From assembly GCF_023101765.2 (NCBI RefSeq), contig NC_064217.1, forward strand, positions 2,542,001 through 2,606,000: 64,000 nucleotides of DNA, read 5' to 3'. The notes beneath the pieces are model-generated. The model saw only the letters and a list, made by a program, of their open reading frames with translations. It made no database searches and was not told the origin of the DNA. The DNA comes from Spodoptera frugiperda. Its lineage: Eukaryota; Arthropoda; Insecta; Lepidoptera; Noctuidae. Position numbers and translations under genes: made by a program. Below, piece by piece: positions 12,130 to 24,009 of the stretch; within the stretch, counting starts at the first letter, position 1, and every line of letters starts with the position of its first letter.

Positions 12130-12362
12130 AATTTTCTTTCTTTGGATGTTTGTCCGTCAGTCACACTGAAATTGTGATGACAACACAAACGGATTAGGAC
12201 ATTTTGCTGTATTAAAATTGTAGATCACACTATACATATGCAGTATGCATGCATTATAGTGATTTGATTTTGATTGAATACAAACAGGGTATGATTTGAT
12301 TTGAGTGAAAGGATACTTTCTCTCCCGCAGAAACGAAGGCAAAGCCGCTAGCAGAAGCTAAT
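12130..12362 (+). repeat. Degenerate LINE 3' end (RTE-like)
   Basis: 'tttgtccgtcagtcacactg' opens, and the segment ends in 'gaaggcaaagccgctagcagaagcta'-type wording ('aaagccgctagcagaagcta'). This is the classic order of an arthropod RTE-like LINE tail, with 'aagccg..agcagaagcta' at the end. Related remnants lie at 21513-21660, 33087-33205, 57683-57862 and 62327-62460. No reverse transcriptase is present. Confidence 0.55.
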
Positions 12363-12624
12363 TTTCATTGTTTCACAATTTATTAGTGCTATTTTTTACC
12401 TAAAATTAAGTATCTCTTCTACGAACCTGCTCCCACTTATTCTGTAAACCCCGGATTTTTTATGCGCAATTAAGTATTTTACGTCCAATGTTTTGAGCAC
12501 CGTGCGTACGGATTCATTAAGAGTGCGCTACCTATTTTAAATGTCTCTTAAATATTATGACTTTAAGGTCTCAAGCAGACGAGCAACTTGAAACAGCAAT
12601 TGTCAATATGTATTGTACGGTTGC

Positions 12625-12720
12625 TTTTTACTGACTTTAAAAAAGCAGGTTCTCAGTTTGACCTGTACGTAAGTATGTTTGTGCGTGATAATTGCTCGTT
12701 TGGCTGCAACTATTTTGAAG
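12625..12720 (+). repeat. LINE tail fragment
   Basis: 'tgactttaaaaaagcaggtt', 'ctcagtttgacctgta' and 'gtatgtttgtg' match the insect repeat wording GACTTTAAAAAAGGAGGAGG / TTCTCAATTCGA. Identification is from memory. Confidence 0.45.
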
Positions 12721-14671
12721 CGGTTTTTAGCACAGTATTTCCAGACTAAGGAGAAGGTTTTAGGGACATTACGTAACTTGAGAAAAACGTTTTATTTTTA
12801 AGTTATTTGTTTTCATAAAGAAAAAAGTTTTTTTAACTAACGCCAAACCTATGGTATGGCTATTGAAGGTTTGCAGTAACAGAACATTTGCTTTTCATGT
12901 TGATTATCAACACAGTATGCAAATCCATGATGATTAAATTGAACATAGAAATCTTAAAATTCAGTAATAAGCAAAACCAATTGAGCTTTTAAAACGTGCC
13001 CATCCAGTACGCCACTAAGCTTGGTTGAACTCTGACCGGCTTAATGAGATCAATATGTAGCTACCACATAGCAACTAAATCGCCTATTACGGCAACTTTA
13101 AGTTGCACGTCTGCTTCGACTAAGTGCTTGTTTAGGAGATAAAGATTAATTTAAAAAGGGTCGTTTAAGTAGATGTTTTATATCCTTTATTAGACTTTGT
13201 GCTGTTTTTTTTTCTGAGGCTTTCTACTTTACGATGATTTGTTATTCCGAGACAGTCGACTTATTGTTCTAGGTCGGTCTAGAAAAAAACTTAGTATTGT
13301 GCACATTAGTTGCCAAAAGGACCATTACCGTCATCCTGATAGGTTTTAGATCTATAGCAAATCGACAAATCGTGAAGAACATAAATTCACATCTTCTGAC
13401 TTTCATAGAAAATGAATTATATATTGTGATGTTTTGTAAACTTACCCAACCTAATATTTAATGACATCGTCGAGTTGACCAAACATTAAAAAAAGGCAAA
13501 TGAATTCGTAATTTCCAATACACTATGTTTCTTTCTCTTCTTACTATCTTTTTTAATGGTTAGCATCACACAGAGGTGATATTGAAGTGTATTTACCAGT
13601 CCGAAAACCAAGTTAGCTACGTACATTGTGTATACTTGGGAACCTAAGCTGCATACAAGCAACTAAGCTGTTTGCAAACCGCTCTGCGGTACTTGAAACT
13701 CAGAATATGTTAGTTTCGGTAATACAATATTTGTTTTTATTGTTAAGCGTATATATATATTATAATTTTTTATTGATGTTAAGTTAAAATTATTAATGTA
13801 ATGCTTTTTATAAAGCGATGATTCAGCATCAAAATTAACATTGATAACTTTCTGTAAAGAATATAGGTATATACTAATATAAATATATTAGTTGGATATA
13901 GGGTCCTATTTGCGAACGCAAACTTGTATGTTTAGCCAATTATTACTATTCTTTAAGGGTTATGCAGAGGTGGGTATAGTGATGACTAACTTATTTATTT
14001 CAGAGTTATAAGTCCTATGTATAATTCAGGAAAATTCCAAACTAATATTAATTACTGAGAATTTTAAGATACCTAAATAAGGTATCTACTCTTAAATCAA
14101 TTCAGTTCATAAAATATAGTTGCTAGTAGATACATAAGCTTTGCAAACTAATAAACAATATGCATTATAGCACTGCAGAAACTAGTTTTAATGATTCATG
14201 TATTAACACAGCTTCGTCCGGCGCAGCTACAATACAACACCGAGCCTATCTCTGCCTCTGAATAAATAACAACCCCTAACATAGCCAATACCTAATCCAC
14301 AAAACGCTAAATGCTTCTCCCTAAATTCGCTCCCATTTCACTCTACTCAATATTTAATTCAACTGCAATAATGCAAGTCGATAATACAAGTGTATACCTT
14401 AAGGAATAACTGAGGTAAAAGTGCGTAAAATATACAAGAATACAGTACAACGTTTCTCCTGATGGCAGGGAGCCAATATTTACGGAGCTAACGCGATCCT
14501 GAGGGAAATAGTGTCGAATATGAGCCGTCCGCGCCATTTTGTTTGCGCGGGAAATAAAAACTAGGTGTTGCGGTTATCTGTGGATGTTTGTTTGTTTTTT
14601 TTTTCTAATATGCAAGGCGTAATCTTGGTTGTGTTTTGTTTTGTTATTAGATTTTTTTGGTGGTATTTTGG
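12721..14671. other. Unassigned AT-rich DNA
   Basis: Mostly nothing recognised. A short family F fragment lies at 13899-13930. At 14528-14550 an inverted pair CCGCGC...GCGCGG brackets 'cattttgtt'. Confidence 0.45.
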
Positions 14672-14822
14672 AATACTGTTTGTTTTTTTTATGAAACGAG
14701 CAGACGTATCACCTGATGGTAAGCAATCGCTGCCGCCCATGGACACTTGAAACACCAGAGGCGTTACAAGTGCGTTGCCGGTCTTTTGGGGGTTAGGAAT
14801 TTAAGGATTGTTGGTTGTTTGG
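14672..14822 (-). repeat. LINE-like 3' end, family D
   Basis: Read on the minus strand it runs 'gcaacgcacttgtaacgcc', 'tctggtgtttcaagtgtcc', 'cgattgcttaccatcaggtg', 'acgtctgctcgtttcat' and then an A-rich tail (the T run at 14667-14688). Copies at 17958-18258, 34618-34803 and 43265-43415 share it. It resembles the end of a CR1/Zenon-type LINE or a SINE derived from one. The open frames across it are incidental. Confidence 0.75.
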
Positions 14823-15199
14823 CAAGTAAGATAAGTTCGATTATCTTATTACATTGGACTCGTAAGTAGTCAAATGGTCATGAGTAATAAGATCAAGTCT
14901 AATGTATGTACAACCTTCTCATGTACTCCTCAAGGGTATGAAACTAGACTAGTGTCTACTCACAGATTATTTCGTCTGTGTTGTTTTACGTTTACTTTGC
15001 GTTGATGAGTGGGAGTTTCGTATAGACAGAGAAAGTTATTGAGTAATGTCTGTCTTTAAATAGGTCAGAAAGGTATTTGGTGAATCTCGAAATAGATCCA
15101 GACTGCTGATTTTGTATTATGGTTGTTCTATTTGCAGTTAATGAATTGTTTTATAGTACTCAAAAGATGTATGTAAGATTCGTAGCAATTAACGTTTCA

Positions 15200-15256
15200 T
15201 TGTCTCTGCCTACCCCTATGGGACACAGGCATGAGGTTATGAATGTATGTACTAGA
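15200..15256 (+). repeat. SINE family C tail fragment
   Basis: 'tctctgcctacccctatggg' followed by 'aggcatgaggttatgaatgtatgta' is the family C tail with its TATG-type simple-repeat end. Confidence 0.6.
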
Positions 15257-15821
15257 AAGTAATCAACATTCAGGGTTCATTTAAATATTAAGTTTAAACA
15301 AAACTATGAACTATGATGACCGAATTTAAAAGCAATCGAACACACTGTATAATTCCAACAGCGCATTAAAAACGAACACCTTAAAACACATCACTATAAG
15401 TATACACCCACTACCTCAATAAAATCCAATACAAAGTCCGCCCCTCTATCCATTCACCACACACGCTTCACACACACAGGTAAAATCCATCATATTAACA
15501 GATTAACCTCTTATCATCCCCACATCAGCGTTCAAAGGAACATACAAATCATCCGTGTCAATTAGGGACTACCTTCAGTTCTGAGGGCCTAGTACTTGTC
15601 GAAAATCGATCGAAATGTTACTACGTTTCGATTTCTGATTGGTTGTTTAATGGGGGTTACTGTGTTTTGCTCAGTTATTGGAACTAGTGTAAATCTCTCC
15701 GTTCTTTCGTCCAATAGGGAATTAGCTTTTTTGGTGACGAGAGCAAATCTTCAAAAATCCGTAGCTTTTTGGGGATAAATGACTGGATTATTATGGGAGT
15801 GTGGTATTTTTATTTCATTAA

Positions 15822-15865
15822 AACCACCGTAGTGGTTACCGTCAATACTACAGGTATTGACGGTA
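15822..15865. other. Two abutting perfect hairpins
   Basis: Stem 1: AACCAC (15822-15827), loop CGTA, GTGGTT (15832-15837). Stem 2: TACCGTCAATAC (15837-15848), a 5-nt loop, GTATTGACGGTA (15854-15865). Both stems are exact, and they share one base. No family relative was seen in the window. Confidence 0.8.
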
Positions 15866-17328
15866 GCACAAACACGAAGTCCTCTTAGTAGACCTGCTCC
15901 GGAGCCCCAAGAGGGAATTAGCTAGAGTCAATATTGGTCATAATTTTTTTATAGTTACAGTCATTGGACAAACTGTCCTTTTGCTAAATTAGCACTATCT
16001 GATGTACAAAAAACGGTAGAACCCATTGGAGCAGACCAATCAGAGCGCCGAACGACACACACGTGTCGATCGCGTTAAACATAAAACAAACTCATAATAC
16101 GCCCTCAGTTCCACAGTTCCACTCGCCACAATACTTAGCCCTCCTAATGTTTCATTTCCTATTCCGTTCCTTATAATGGTTCTTTGGCCAATTAAAAGGA
16201 GAAAATGGGAAGCATTAGTGAATCAGCATTTGTATGTGACTTCATTGTGGAAAAGAATTCGGGGGTTCGCATATGAATGTGGGATTGTAGAGTTAGTTGG
16301 CTGGATGTGGTATTTGTTTTTAATTTTTTTGGTTTTTAAAGTGTTTTGTAGGATTGATGGTTTTAATATGAATAGGTAAATGTATCTAATTTATTGTACA
16401 GGATACATTATGCAACCATTTCACTATTCTCATGTTATATTCGCCTCTTAACCTACATTGAAAATAACTCAGCAGCAAGCATTCTAAGTACGCTTATTAT
16501 TGAATGTGTTTTTAAACTGTCTAACACGAAACCCGGCTTTTAAAACATTTACGATCCTTAAGAATTCGTGTTAAATAGTTAAGTAGTTTACTTAAAACAG
16601 TTAAGATTTCGTTATCAACTTAAAAAAATACTACAAAAATATCCCCAAAAGTAACATGAAAACTTGATATTCTAGTATAATAAAAATAACTAAAGCGTTA
16701 AGGTAAGCGCTAAAAAACTTTTCAAACAAGCTCTTCCATAAAGATTTGATGAGTAATCGGCTTGCTATTCCATATTGAATACAGCTAGCGTGTAAAATGT
16801 TAGAAACAACCTGTTTTTGGTTTAATGTTCCATTCTCACGACACAAGCGTGGCTTTTCCAAAACTCGTGACTCAGGGCTATGGAATTTGGAAGCCCTTGA
16901 GCTTCGCCAAACTTTTTAACATCTACTTAATTAGACGGTTGTACTGAAAATTGTTTTACTAAGGTCAATAAGGTACACTTATGTTGTTAGGATATTTCTT
17001 TTTATAGTTCAGAGTGTTTTTATGGCTGTATTTTTGTATTTGTTTCCTTGTTCGAGTAGTGGTTTGTGATGGACGTTGGTTTATCAAGAGTATGTATTAT
17101 AGGCATAGTATTTATTGTGAGGAGATTGCAAATGATGAAATGATAATAATGGTTGTGTCTTTTATTGTCTAAAGGGGTGGTAGGAGTGTGTTTTGGACTT
17201 TGTCGTTTAAAATATTGCGTAACGTGTGTCAGATCATAGAGCATAAAAATGCAAATGGCTGTTTCAATATGAGGTATCCTGCACAAGTCAAGCTATACGA
17301 ATATTGTTTATTTTGAACACAGTTTTTT
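15866..17328. other. Unassigned AT-rich DNA
   Basis: No gene recognised. It contains CCAATCAGAGCGCCGAACG at 16036-16054, repeated exactly at 58338-58356, followed by an E-box palindrome 'acacgtgt'. Open frames at 16176-16379 (plus) and 16631-16861 (minus) have no recognisable domain. Confidence 0.45.
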
Positions 17329-17364
17329 TAAGGGTATGACCGCGATAAAACCCTTACGGTCATA

Positions 17365-17957
17365 AGTCATAGTCATGAGCATACATAAGCCACGATTAAT
17401 CCACCCCTCCTCTCCATTCTAAAACAAAGCAAAGCCTCCTAAGAAAAATATCCTCACATACATAAACTTCAAAAAAATAGTACCACTTCAACCATCAAAT
17501 AATTGGACGGCAAACAAAAATAATTTCGGTCAATAAATCTTTTAGGCCAATCATTCTAACTTGACCTCTATTACTGAAGTGCTATAAAACAGTCCATCAC
17601 ATTTTTCTTTGGCAAAAAATAAATGTAGTAGCCACATGCATACATTATGATATATATCTACATCAACGCTGACAAATGTATGGAATAAATCAAAGGAGCG
17701 CCGGCCGGGAGTCGTTTCATGCGACATGGGGCATAAGAGACCAGGAAAGAAATTGAGAAGGCTCATTGCATTGAAACTGCGGAAGTATCTATTGCTCTGT
17801 TCTGTATTGTATGTCTTTGACATATTCGTTTGAGTTGGATCTCAGTGGCATACCATTCTTCAGACCAGACTGCTTAGACAGGAAACTTATAAACATCAAT
17901 CAAAAAAACATGTATTAGTAATTGGCTGCTTTCCACTGTGGAGATTTGATACTACAC
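17365..17957. other. Unassigned DNA
   Basis: No repeat or gene recognised. A minus-strand frame of about 90 codons at 17551-17823 carries no identifiable motif. Confidence 0.4.
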
Positions 17958-18258
17958 GTTTTTTTTTTTTTATGGAACATGCCGTTAATCGAGCATACAT
18001 ATCATCTGATGGTAAGGAATCGCCTCCGTCCATGGACGCTTGGAACACCAGAGGCGTTACAAGTGCGTACCAGCCTTTTGGGGGTTAGGAATTTAAGGGT
18101 TGTTGGGGAATCGGTCATTGGGAAGATTGGGAAGGTGGGAATTGGGTCTCCGGTAACCTCACTCATACAACGAAACACAAAGGTTTTCGGTGAGGCCATG
18201 GTATCACTCCGGTCGAGCCGGCCCATTCGTGCCGAAGCATGTCTCTCCCACACTTGTT
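17958..18258 (-). repeat. LINE-like 3' end, family D (longest copy)
   Basis: The T run at the left is the A tail of a minus-strand element. Beyond the part shared with 14672-14822 it extends through 'ggttaggaatttaaggg', 'ggtaacctcactcatacaac' and 'ggtatcactccggtcgagcc'. That outer half is shared with 34618-34803. It carries 112- and 83-codon frames on opposite strands, which are shadows of the repeat rather than genes. Confidence 0.8.
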
Positions 18259-18547
18259 AAAGAACCTTCTGTACTTTCTTTACAGTAACTTATTTCACAT
18301 TTTTATCGGCAAATGTTTTAATAGTACGTTTTTGTTATAAAGGTCTTCATGAAGCGTGTGTGATGTATTTTGATGATGTGATATATTGATAACGTGTGCC
18401 CTAGATACATAATTACGTATGTCGTCGCCCTAATAGCAGTCACTTGTTTATTTGAGGGGAAAATGTAGAAGAAAATTGTGTTTTGTGTTAATTTTTAGGT
18501 TAGACTTCAAATTATATGTGGCACTTGTATTGTTGTAAAGAAAACAA

Positions 18548-18655
18548 CTTCACGACTTTTATCCCCGAAGGGGTAGGCAGTGGTGCACAAAACGGCACGT
18601 AATGCCGCTATACAATGTACACCCACTTTTCACCATTTGTAGGGGTGAGTCTATT
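18548..18655 (-). repeat. SINE family C, tail half
   Basis: 'tatccccgaaggggtaggca' at the left is the reverse complement of the family tail hairpin. It is followed by 'cacgtaatgccgctataca', 'atgtacacccacttttcacc' and 'aggggtgag'. The tRNA-like head to the right is missing. Confidence 0.8.
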
Positions 18656-19200
18656 CCAACATTCTTTGAATGTGAAAGTGTGCGGTAGCATTTCTACTAG
18701 AATGTTATAGATTACCTAATGTACGCTATGACATACAGAGAACAGAGCAAGAGTGTATCCGTGCGGAAATGTTAGTATATGACATACGCTTTTATAGGTA
18801 AACCTAATACCTTTACATGATACGTAGGAGTAGATACTCCACCTATAACAATGGGAGAAATGAGGTAGGTGTACTACGCCTACGACAATGCATGGAATAA
18901 GTGTGATAGTAAACTAAATATAAAACTTATTGTGCACCAAAATACATAATCTATGTTTTGGAAATTATATTTAGGTATTACGATGTGTGGGATATCATGT
19001 GTGGGATGTGCTTTACTAGTTGCAATATTTAGTAAATCATAATGTTAATGTGTAGCAGATGGCTAAAGGCTTCGGTGACTATTTTCCATCAAGCGGCCAA
19101 TTAGCTTGTGCTGCCTCGGAGGTGTGACATGTTTAAAGGAAGACATCAGAGAAATGTCTTATCAATCTATTAGGGAAGAATCATGTTACCTCGGTACCGA
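18656..19200. other. Unassigned DNA
   Basis: Nothing recognised. 'gtgtgggat' is duplicated at about 18986-19016. Confidence 0.4.
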
Positions 19201-19350
19201 CCTTTTTAAGGGGGAATGCCATCTAATCTCTTTTCCCGCCTTAGGTGAGCCAAGAGGGAGTGTGAGACTTACTGACACCACCCCGTTCCTACTCTTGCTT
19301 TTCAAGCCGGGACCATGGTAAACCCGCTAGGTAGTCTGCAGCTCCGGTAG
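19201..19350 (-). mobile_element. SINE family A (minus strand)
   Basis: One of two minus-strand family A copies. The right end 'gctaggtagtctgcagctcc' is the reverse complement of 'ggagctgc-gactacctagc'. The left end 'ctttttaaggggg' is the tail. It is 5'-truncated. A 71-codon plus frame that overlaps it is incidental. Confidence 0.85.
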
Positions 19351-19898
19351 GTACTGACCTACCACTTAAATATTTAGTTCTACTTTCCTTACCCCCGAAG
19401 GTTTATGAAAAACGGAGCATTCACTTACCAACTCAAAATAAATACAAAATATCCAAAAATACGCAACAGAATTGAAATCTCACATTTCAAATTCGCATTC
19501 GCAACCACTCAATCCACGAAGCAAATAGCATCCAAATAATATCAATCATTTCATCTACCTCCATTCGAGTTGATTTCCCATTTACAACGGACGAGTATCA
19601 AATATTTGATGACGTATCAATATTAGTTGTTTGCTTAAAAGCATCGCTTTACGAATTTGCATTGAGTGTCTGTCCGTCCTACGTCCGTCCATCTATCGAC
19701 TTTGTCCAGCCTCGTATATAAATACGGTTGCCCGAGAATATATTGGTCTAGATACGTCACTGGATTAGATCGAGCGTATGAAGTCTTTAATAAACTATGA
19801 AATGGATATCCAGTGTCGATAGTTCCTCGTCAAATCTAAATGTAGCTTTCGTAACGAGTTGTCTAACTAGTTTTTGTGTGAGTTGAAAGTGGTTAATT

Positions 19899-20123
19899 AT
19901 TTTTTCTTTCTTTTTCTTTTTGAAAAAACGTTGCCCTACGTTAGGACTTCCTCCTGTGTCGTGGGTGCGTTTACAAACATACAAGTTCACACGTACATCA
20001 CACTCAGACCCGTAACAACAATTTGTGGATCACACAAAAAGTTGCTCCGTGCGGGAATCGAACCCGCTACACGTTGCGCGGCAGCCAGTTGCCCAGCCAC
20101 CGCAGCAACCGTGCAGTCAAGTT
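19899..20123 (-). mobile_element. tRNA-derived SINE, family B
   Basis: Well-preserved copy: perfect B box complement, 'gcgcggcagccagttgccc' and 'gtgtcgtgggtgcg'. The tail is a mixed T/C tract (19899-19921), that is, an A/G-rich tail on the minus strand. A short partial duplication, 'tcaagttgaa', follows at the right edge (20117-20140). Confidence 0.9.
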
Positions 20124-20509
20124 GAAGTTCAGTCAAGTTGAACAAGTGAAACTATATTCTTAGTTATTTAGAAAAGTATTAATTGATTGATAAGTATCTG
20201 CAAATATATTAATATCTTTATTATACCTACATATTTTTTCAGACAGAAGTAAAATAGTAACCTAACCTATTTAACCGAATGTTTATCGAACTAGACAAAG
20301 ATTAGCCTATATTCTAGTATAAATTGGTGCCTAGTATGGAAATCAGTTTATCGGTCCGACCGAATGGAGACACCTAAAGCGCACCCTTCATTGGTTCGAA
20401 GTTAATTTTAGCTGATACCTCTCCGTTAGATCTGTGTTGTCTGGCTGATATTAGAATGGGAACATTCTGCTTTAGTCCGATAGCAATTCTCTGATTGCTT
20501 TAAGCTTCT

Positions 20510-20573
20510 TAATGGAGGAGGCCTATATTTAGCAGTGGCTGGTATGGTGATGAGGACTGATGATGATTTGAGT
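20510..20573 (+). repeat. LINE/SINE 3' tail with GAT-rich end
   Basis: 'atggaggaggcctat', 'agcagtggctgg' and 'ggactgatgatgattt'. Same tail type as at 3530-3600. Confidence 0.6.
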
Positions 20574-21360
20574 TTTTATTCTAATGGTTTGAAGACAATC
20601 CTTTTTACCCGCCAGAAGGAGGGTCATGTTTTTAAATGGTTTTGTTGTTTTTGTGACGTTAATATTATATTATCGATATTAAGAATAATCTTGTAATAAG
20701 GTAGGTAGATGTCTATTTTTTTAATTAATGTCCGTCTTGTAGATCATTTATTTTAAAACACTAGACAGGATTTTTTTACGGAAACAAATACTTTCGGAGA
20801 TATATTGATTCGAAATTTCGCGTGACATCACTTTTAGGTACGTTTTTTACGTTAAATTGACGTATTTCCTCCCACCCCTAAACTTGATTCGTTTTATCAG
20901 ATATTTTTTCATTACGTTACTGACTAATCAGATTTTTAATTTTCATACCCCGATATCATCCCTATTATATCGGAATTATCTTTTTGCGTTAAAAGATTGA
21001 ATCAAATTAACTGCATTATGCTCACTTCATAGGTATCCACCTACATACAATTAAACACGTAGGACGATCCTTAGAAGTCAATCATTCTATCATTATTTAT
21101 CTATTATTATGTAACTGTGTATATCTATCTATTATTATGTAAAGCTAAGTACAGTTGGAAAATTTTCCAAGAATTCTAAAGGACTTACTTCTCAAATAGA
21201 TGCACTACAGAAACACCCAAGCAATTCCTCCTACAAAGCTTTCCACCATCAGTCTTCATTTAAATAATTATATCAGAAATAAACCTCTTAAGGCAGGGCT
21301 TGTAACGGCTATTCTCTGCAAGATATCCACTACCTCTACTATGGGTATACAACAGTAGAA
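20574..21360. other. Unassigned AT-rich DNA
   Basis: Nothing recognised apart from a tandem duplication of 'tatctattattatgtaa' at about 21101-21140. Confidence 0.45.
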
Positions 21361-21497
21361 TATTTGTCGATACTCGATAGTGACGACGTAAATTTTTTGT
21401 TCGACAAGTTTTAGTTCCGTGAGTGACCGCTAGAGGCGCTGTCAAATTTTACCATACAAAAACAAAATATGTGGTCGCTATCGGGTATCGACAAATC
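21361..21497. mobile_element. Short inverted-repeat (MITE-like) element
   Basis: Left arm 21361-21384 (TATTTGTCGATACTCGATAG then TGAC) pairs with right arm 21474-21497 (GTCGCTATCGGGTATCGACA then AATC), with two mismatches and one mismatched terminal base visible. The interior includes 'gaccgctagaggcgctgtc'. No coding capacity. No clear target-site duplication was found. Confidence 0.6.
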
Positions 21498-21512
21498 TCA
21501 CCAATATGCGAA

Positions 21513-21660
21513 AGTTTGTGAGTGAGTTTGTTTGTATGTTTGTTCCTTAATCACGTGAAAACAGTTGAAAGGTCGATTATGCTCTGGCTTAAAACATAGG
21601 CTACATTTTATCTCATAGGAACATAGACCAAGCCGTTGGCTTAAGCTAGTATACTATTGC
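21513..21660 (+). repeat. Degenerate LINE 3' end (RTE-like)
   Basis: 'gtttgtatgtttgttcctta', 'ataggctacattttatctc' and 'aagccgttggcttaagctag' follow the order expected of the RTE-like tail described at 12130-12362. Confidence 0.5.
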
Positions 21661-22550
21661 TTTAAACTCATAGTAGAGGTATAGTTAGTATCTATTTCCA
21701 GTGACGTAAACCCGAGGATGCATTCAAGTCTGATTGATTTTCCATGTTCTGTTGAGAATACATGTTGGAACAGGGATGTAGGAGTGGCCTGCGTGGGTGT
21801 TGAATGGAATCAAGATAAGACTCTCCAGTTAATTATTTAGTACCTAGTGATTAGACTGGGAAGGGTTTAATTTTAGTTTCGGGAGTAGGTGTTTATAAAT
21901 GGTCAAGGATTGTAAGTACCTACCTATATAAGTTTGGTATTCTAAGTTCTTCGGAGATACTGTCTTGTTATGATAGAAGTATTTTAATATTTCACCTGTC
22001 CTAGAAATAACGAATAAAAATTTGTTCAAGGTAAATTGAACCGTAAACACGGAACAGTAAGAATTAAAATAAATTACGTGTAAAATAAGTATTCATTCTA
22101 CTCAGTACTTACCCACAACACCCACTGAATGTTAAGAAGTCAATGTCACAAATCTTAAACAAAATTATTTATTAAATCTGAGGTAGGTGGTAAGCAATAT
22201 ACCGCCAACCTTATATACATATGTATAACTATTAAGAAGTGTAATTGGTTTTTGTCCCGTTATATTAAAAAAAATAAGTAAATAAATTTGAAGCTGAAGA
22301 TTATTATTATTGCTTAAGAATTAACTCTCGCTAAAACCATCGATTTAGTGGAAAGCGTGCGTTGTGCACGACAGGCTTCGTCAATAGCAGTGCCGGGTGC
22401 GAGCAGCTACAGACGCCGTGTTCGACATATTCAAAAAGGAAAAACGCAATGTGTGCGGGTTTCCAAAACAAAAGTCTAATCAGTGTCGTTCCAAATTATT
22501 ATTATCAAAATTACATTTTATCGCAATAATATAAAGAAGTACTACTAACA
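21661..22550. other. Unassigned DNA with a GC-rich patch at 22340-22420
   Basis: The 80-bp patch ('gcgtgcgttgtgcacgacag', 'gtgccgggtgcgagcagc', 'acagacgccgtgttcgac') contrasts with AT-rich flanks. It could be an exon, an old repeat or a regulatory island. No frame, splice or promoter pattern is decisive. Confidence 0.3.
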
Positions 22551-22551
22551 G

Positions 22552-22746
22552 ATTTTTTTTTTTTTGCGACATTAGGATTTTCTCCTGTGTCGTGGGTGCG
22601 TTTACAAATATATAAGTTCACATACACATGTCACCCAGACCCGAAACAACAATTTGTGGATCACACAAAGAGTTGCTCCGTGCGGGAATCGAACCCGCTA
22701 CACGTTGCGCGGCAGCCAGTTGCCCAGCCACCGCACCAACCGTGCA
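22552..22746 (-). mobile_element. tRNA-derived SINE, family B (best-preserved)
   Basis: About 195 bp with a clean T run of 13 at the left (poly(A) tail on the minus strand). The body is uninterrupted, and the head has a perfect B box complement (ggaatcgaacc). It is a good family reference copy. Confidence 0.92.
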
Positions 22747-23392
22747 CTTACCTAGACTAAACTTATAATACAATTAATAAACAAACTCAATATAAAGTGG
22801 CCTTACGACACTACTAGCGGCTTTCGAGGAAAAATCAGGTGCAAAAAGAACTCCCGAAAAATGTTCAAAAAGTTTCACATACCGACAGAAGTTGGCGTGA
22901 TGTTCAACTTGTTTTGCCAAACGTACTCACTACTCAGTTACCTGTTATAAAAGTTCCACAGAATTCCGGTAACTAAAAAACTATTTTTCAAACTCCTGTC
23001 AGATTGGGTTCATGTACGTAGACAAACTCTATGCTCGTTACCGTGATGCCGGTAACACAGTTTGAACGCTCCCTAACCTTATTACCCCTTCCTTGTTTTA
23101 CCACTTTTTTACCAACGTTTTTACCCCTTTTTTACTCACCAAGTTGAAGTTTTCACGGATTCGGGTACGTGAAGTTTTTTCGTAGGTAGTTGGGAAACGA
23201 TTTTTTAAATGGAACGAGTAAAAGTTAGTTCGTATGTTTGTGAGTTTGTAATAAAATGAAGACGTGTTTCAATGGGTTTGGTTTGGTTCTATGTGTTGAG
23301 TTTTGGTGACTAAAGAGAGAAAACAATAAATTTAAGGTAAATAAATTTAAATTATACATGTTGCATTGTTGCCATATTTAACTATCAACTTT
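22747..23392. other. Unassigned DNA
   Basis: No gene. A pyrimidine-rich stretch at about 23090-23140 repeats 'ttaccccttt' and 'tttttacc' units. Confidence 0.4.
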
Positions 23393-23550
23393 GAAGCTGC
23401 TATCTACATAGTGAGTTTACCAGGGCTCCGGCTCTAAAAGCAGGAGTAGAAATAGTGTGGTTTGTAGTCAGTAAGAGTCCGACACTTCATTTCGCCTCAC
23501 CCAAGGTGGAAGAAGTCTTGAGATGATTTTCCCACCTCAAAAAAAAAAAA
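23393..23550 (+). mobile_element. SINE family A (diverged, poly(A)-tailed)
   Basis: Starts 'gctgctatctacatagtg' (cf. gctgcggactacctagcg), continues 'gggctccggctc' and ends with about 12 A. It has more substitutions than the copies at 5265 or 58617, so it is probably older. Confidence 0.85.
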
Positions 23551-24009
23551 CTATGCACTACAAAATCGTTTTAAACAAGTTTTTCTATCAGTTAGTGACT
23601 CAACGTTTTACAATAAATACGGCCCTGAACAAGTTAAAATCTCACCCTTAACCGTACTCTACGCAATACAATAAAACCTTCAAACACACTTATCTTTCCC
23701 CTAACTTATAAAAACATGTAAAACATATAACACCCTTTCCCTATAATAAATAAGCCTTATCAATTTAATATTCAATGTTTTATTTTATTGCATTCGGTTT
23801 AAACTGCCAATTTTATCAGTGGGATATCAGTGAGAGTAGAATATTCATTGGTGAAGTAAATCCAGTGTGCACTGAGCGAGATAAATCTTCATTAAATAAC
23901 GCTTATCTTGGCTACGTGGGGTGTCTGTACTGGGAAGCTGCGAGGGACATTTTAGATGCAACTGCTTTTGGTCCATACATGAATATTCTGATCGTAATCT
24001 CGAACTAAG

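Noticed and set aside
17922..18260. 112-codon plus frame and 83-codon minus frame
   Set aside because: Both lie within the family D repeat (17958-18258) and read through its T run and LINE-like tail.
22660..22746. tRNA gene on the minus strand
   Set aside because: The B box is perfect, but there is no matching acceptor stem, and the sequence continues into the family B body and poly(A) tail shared with eight other loci. It is a SINE head.
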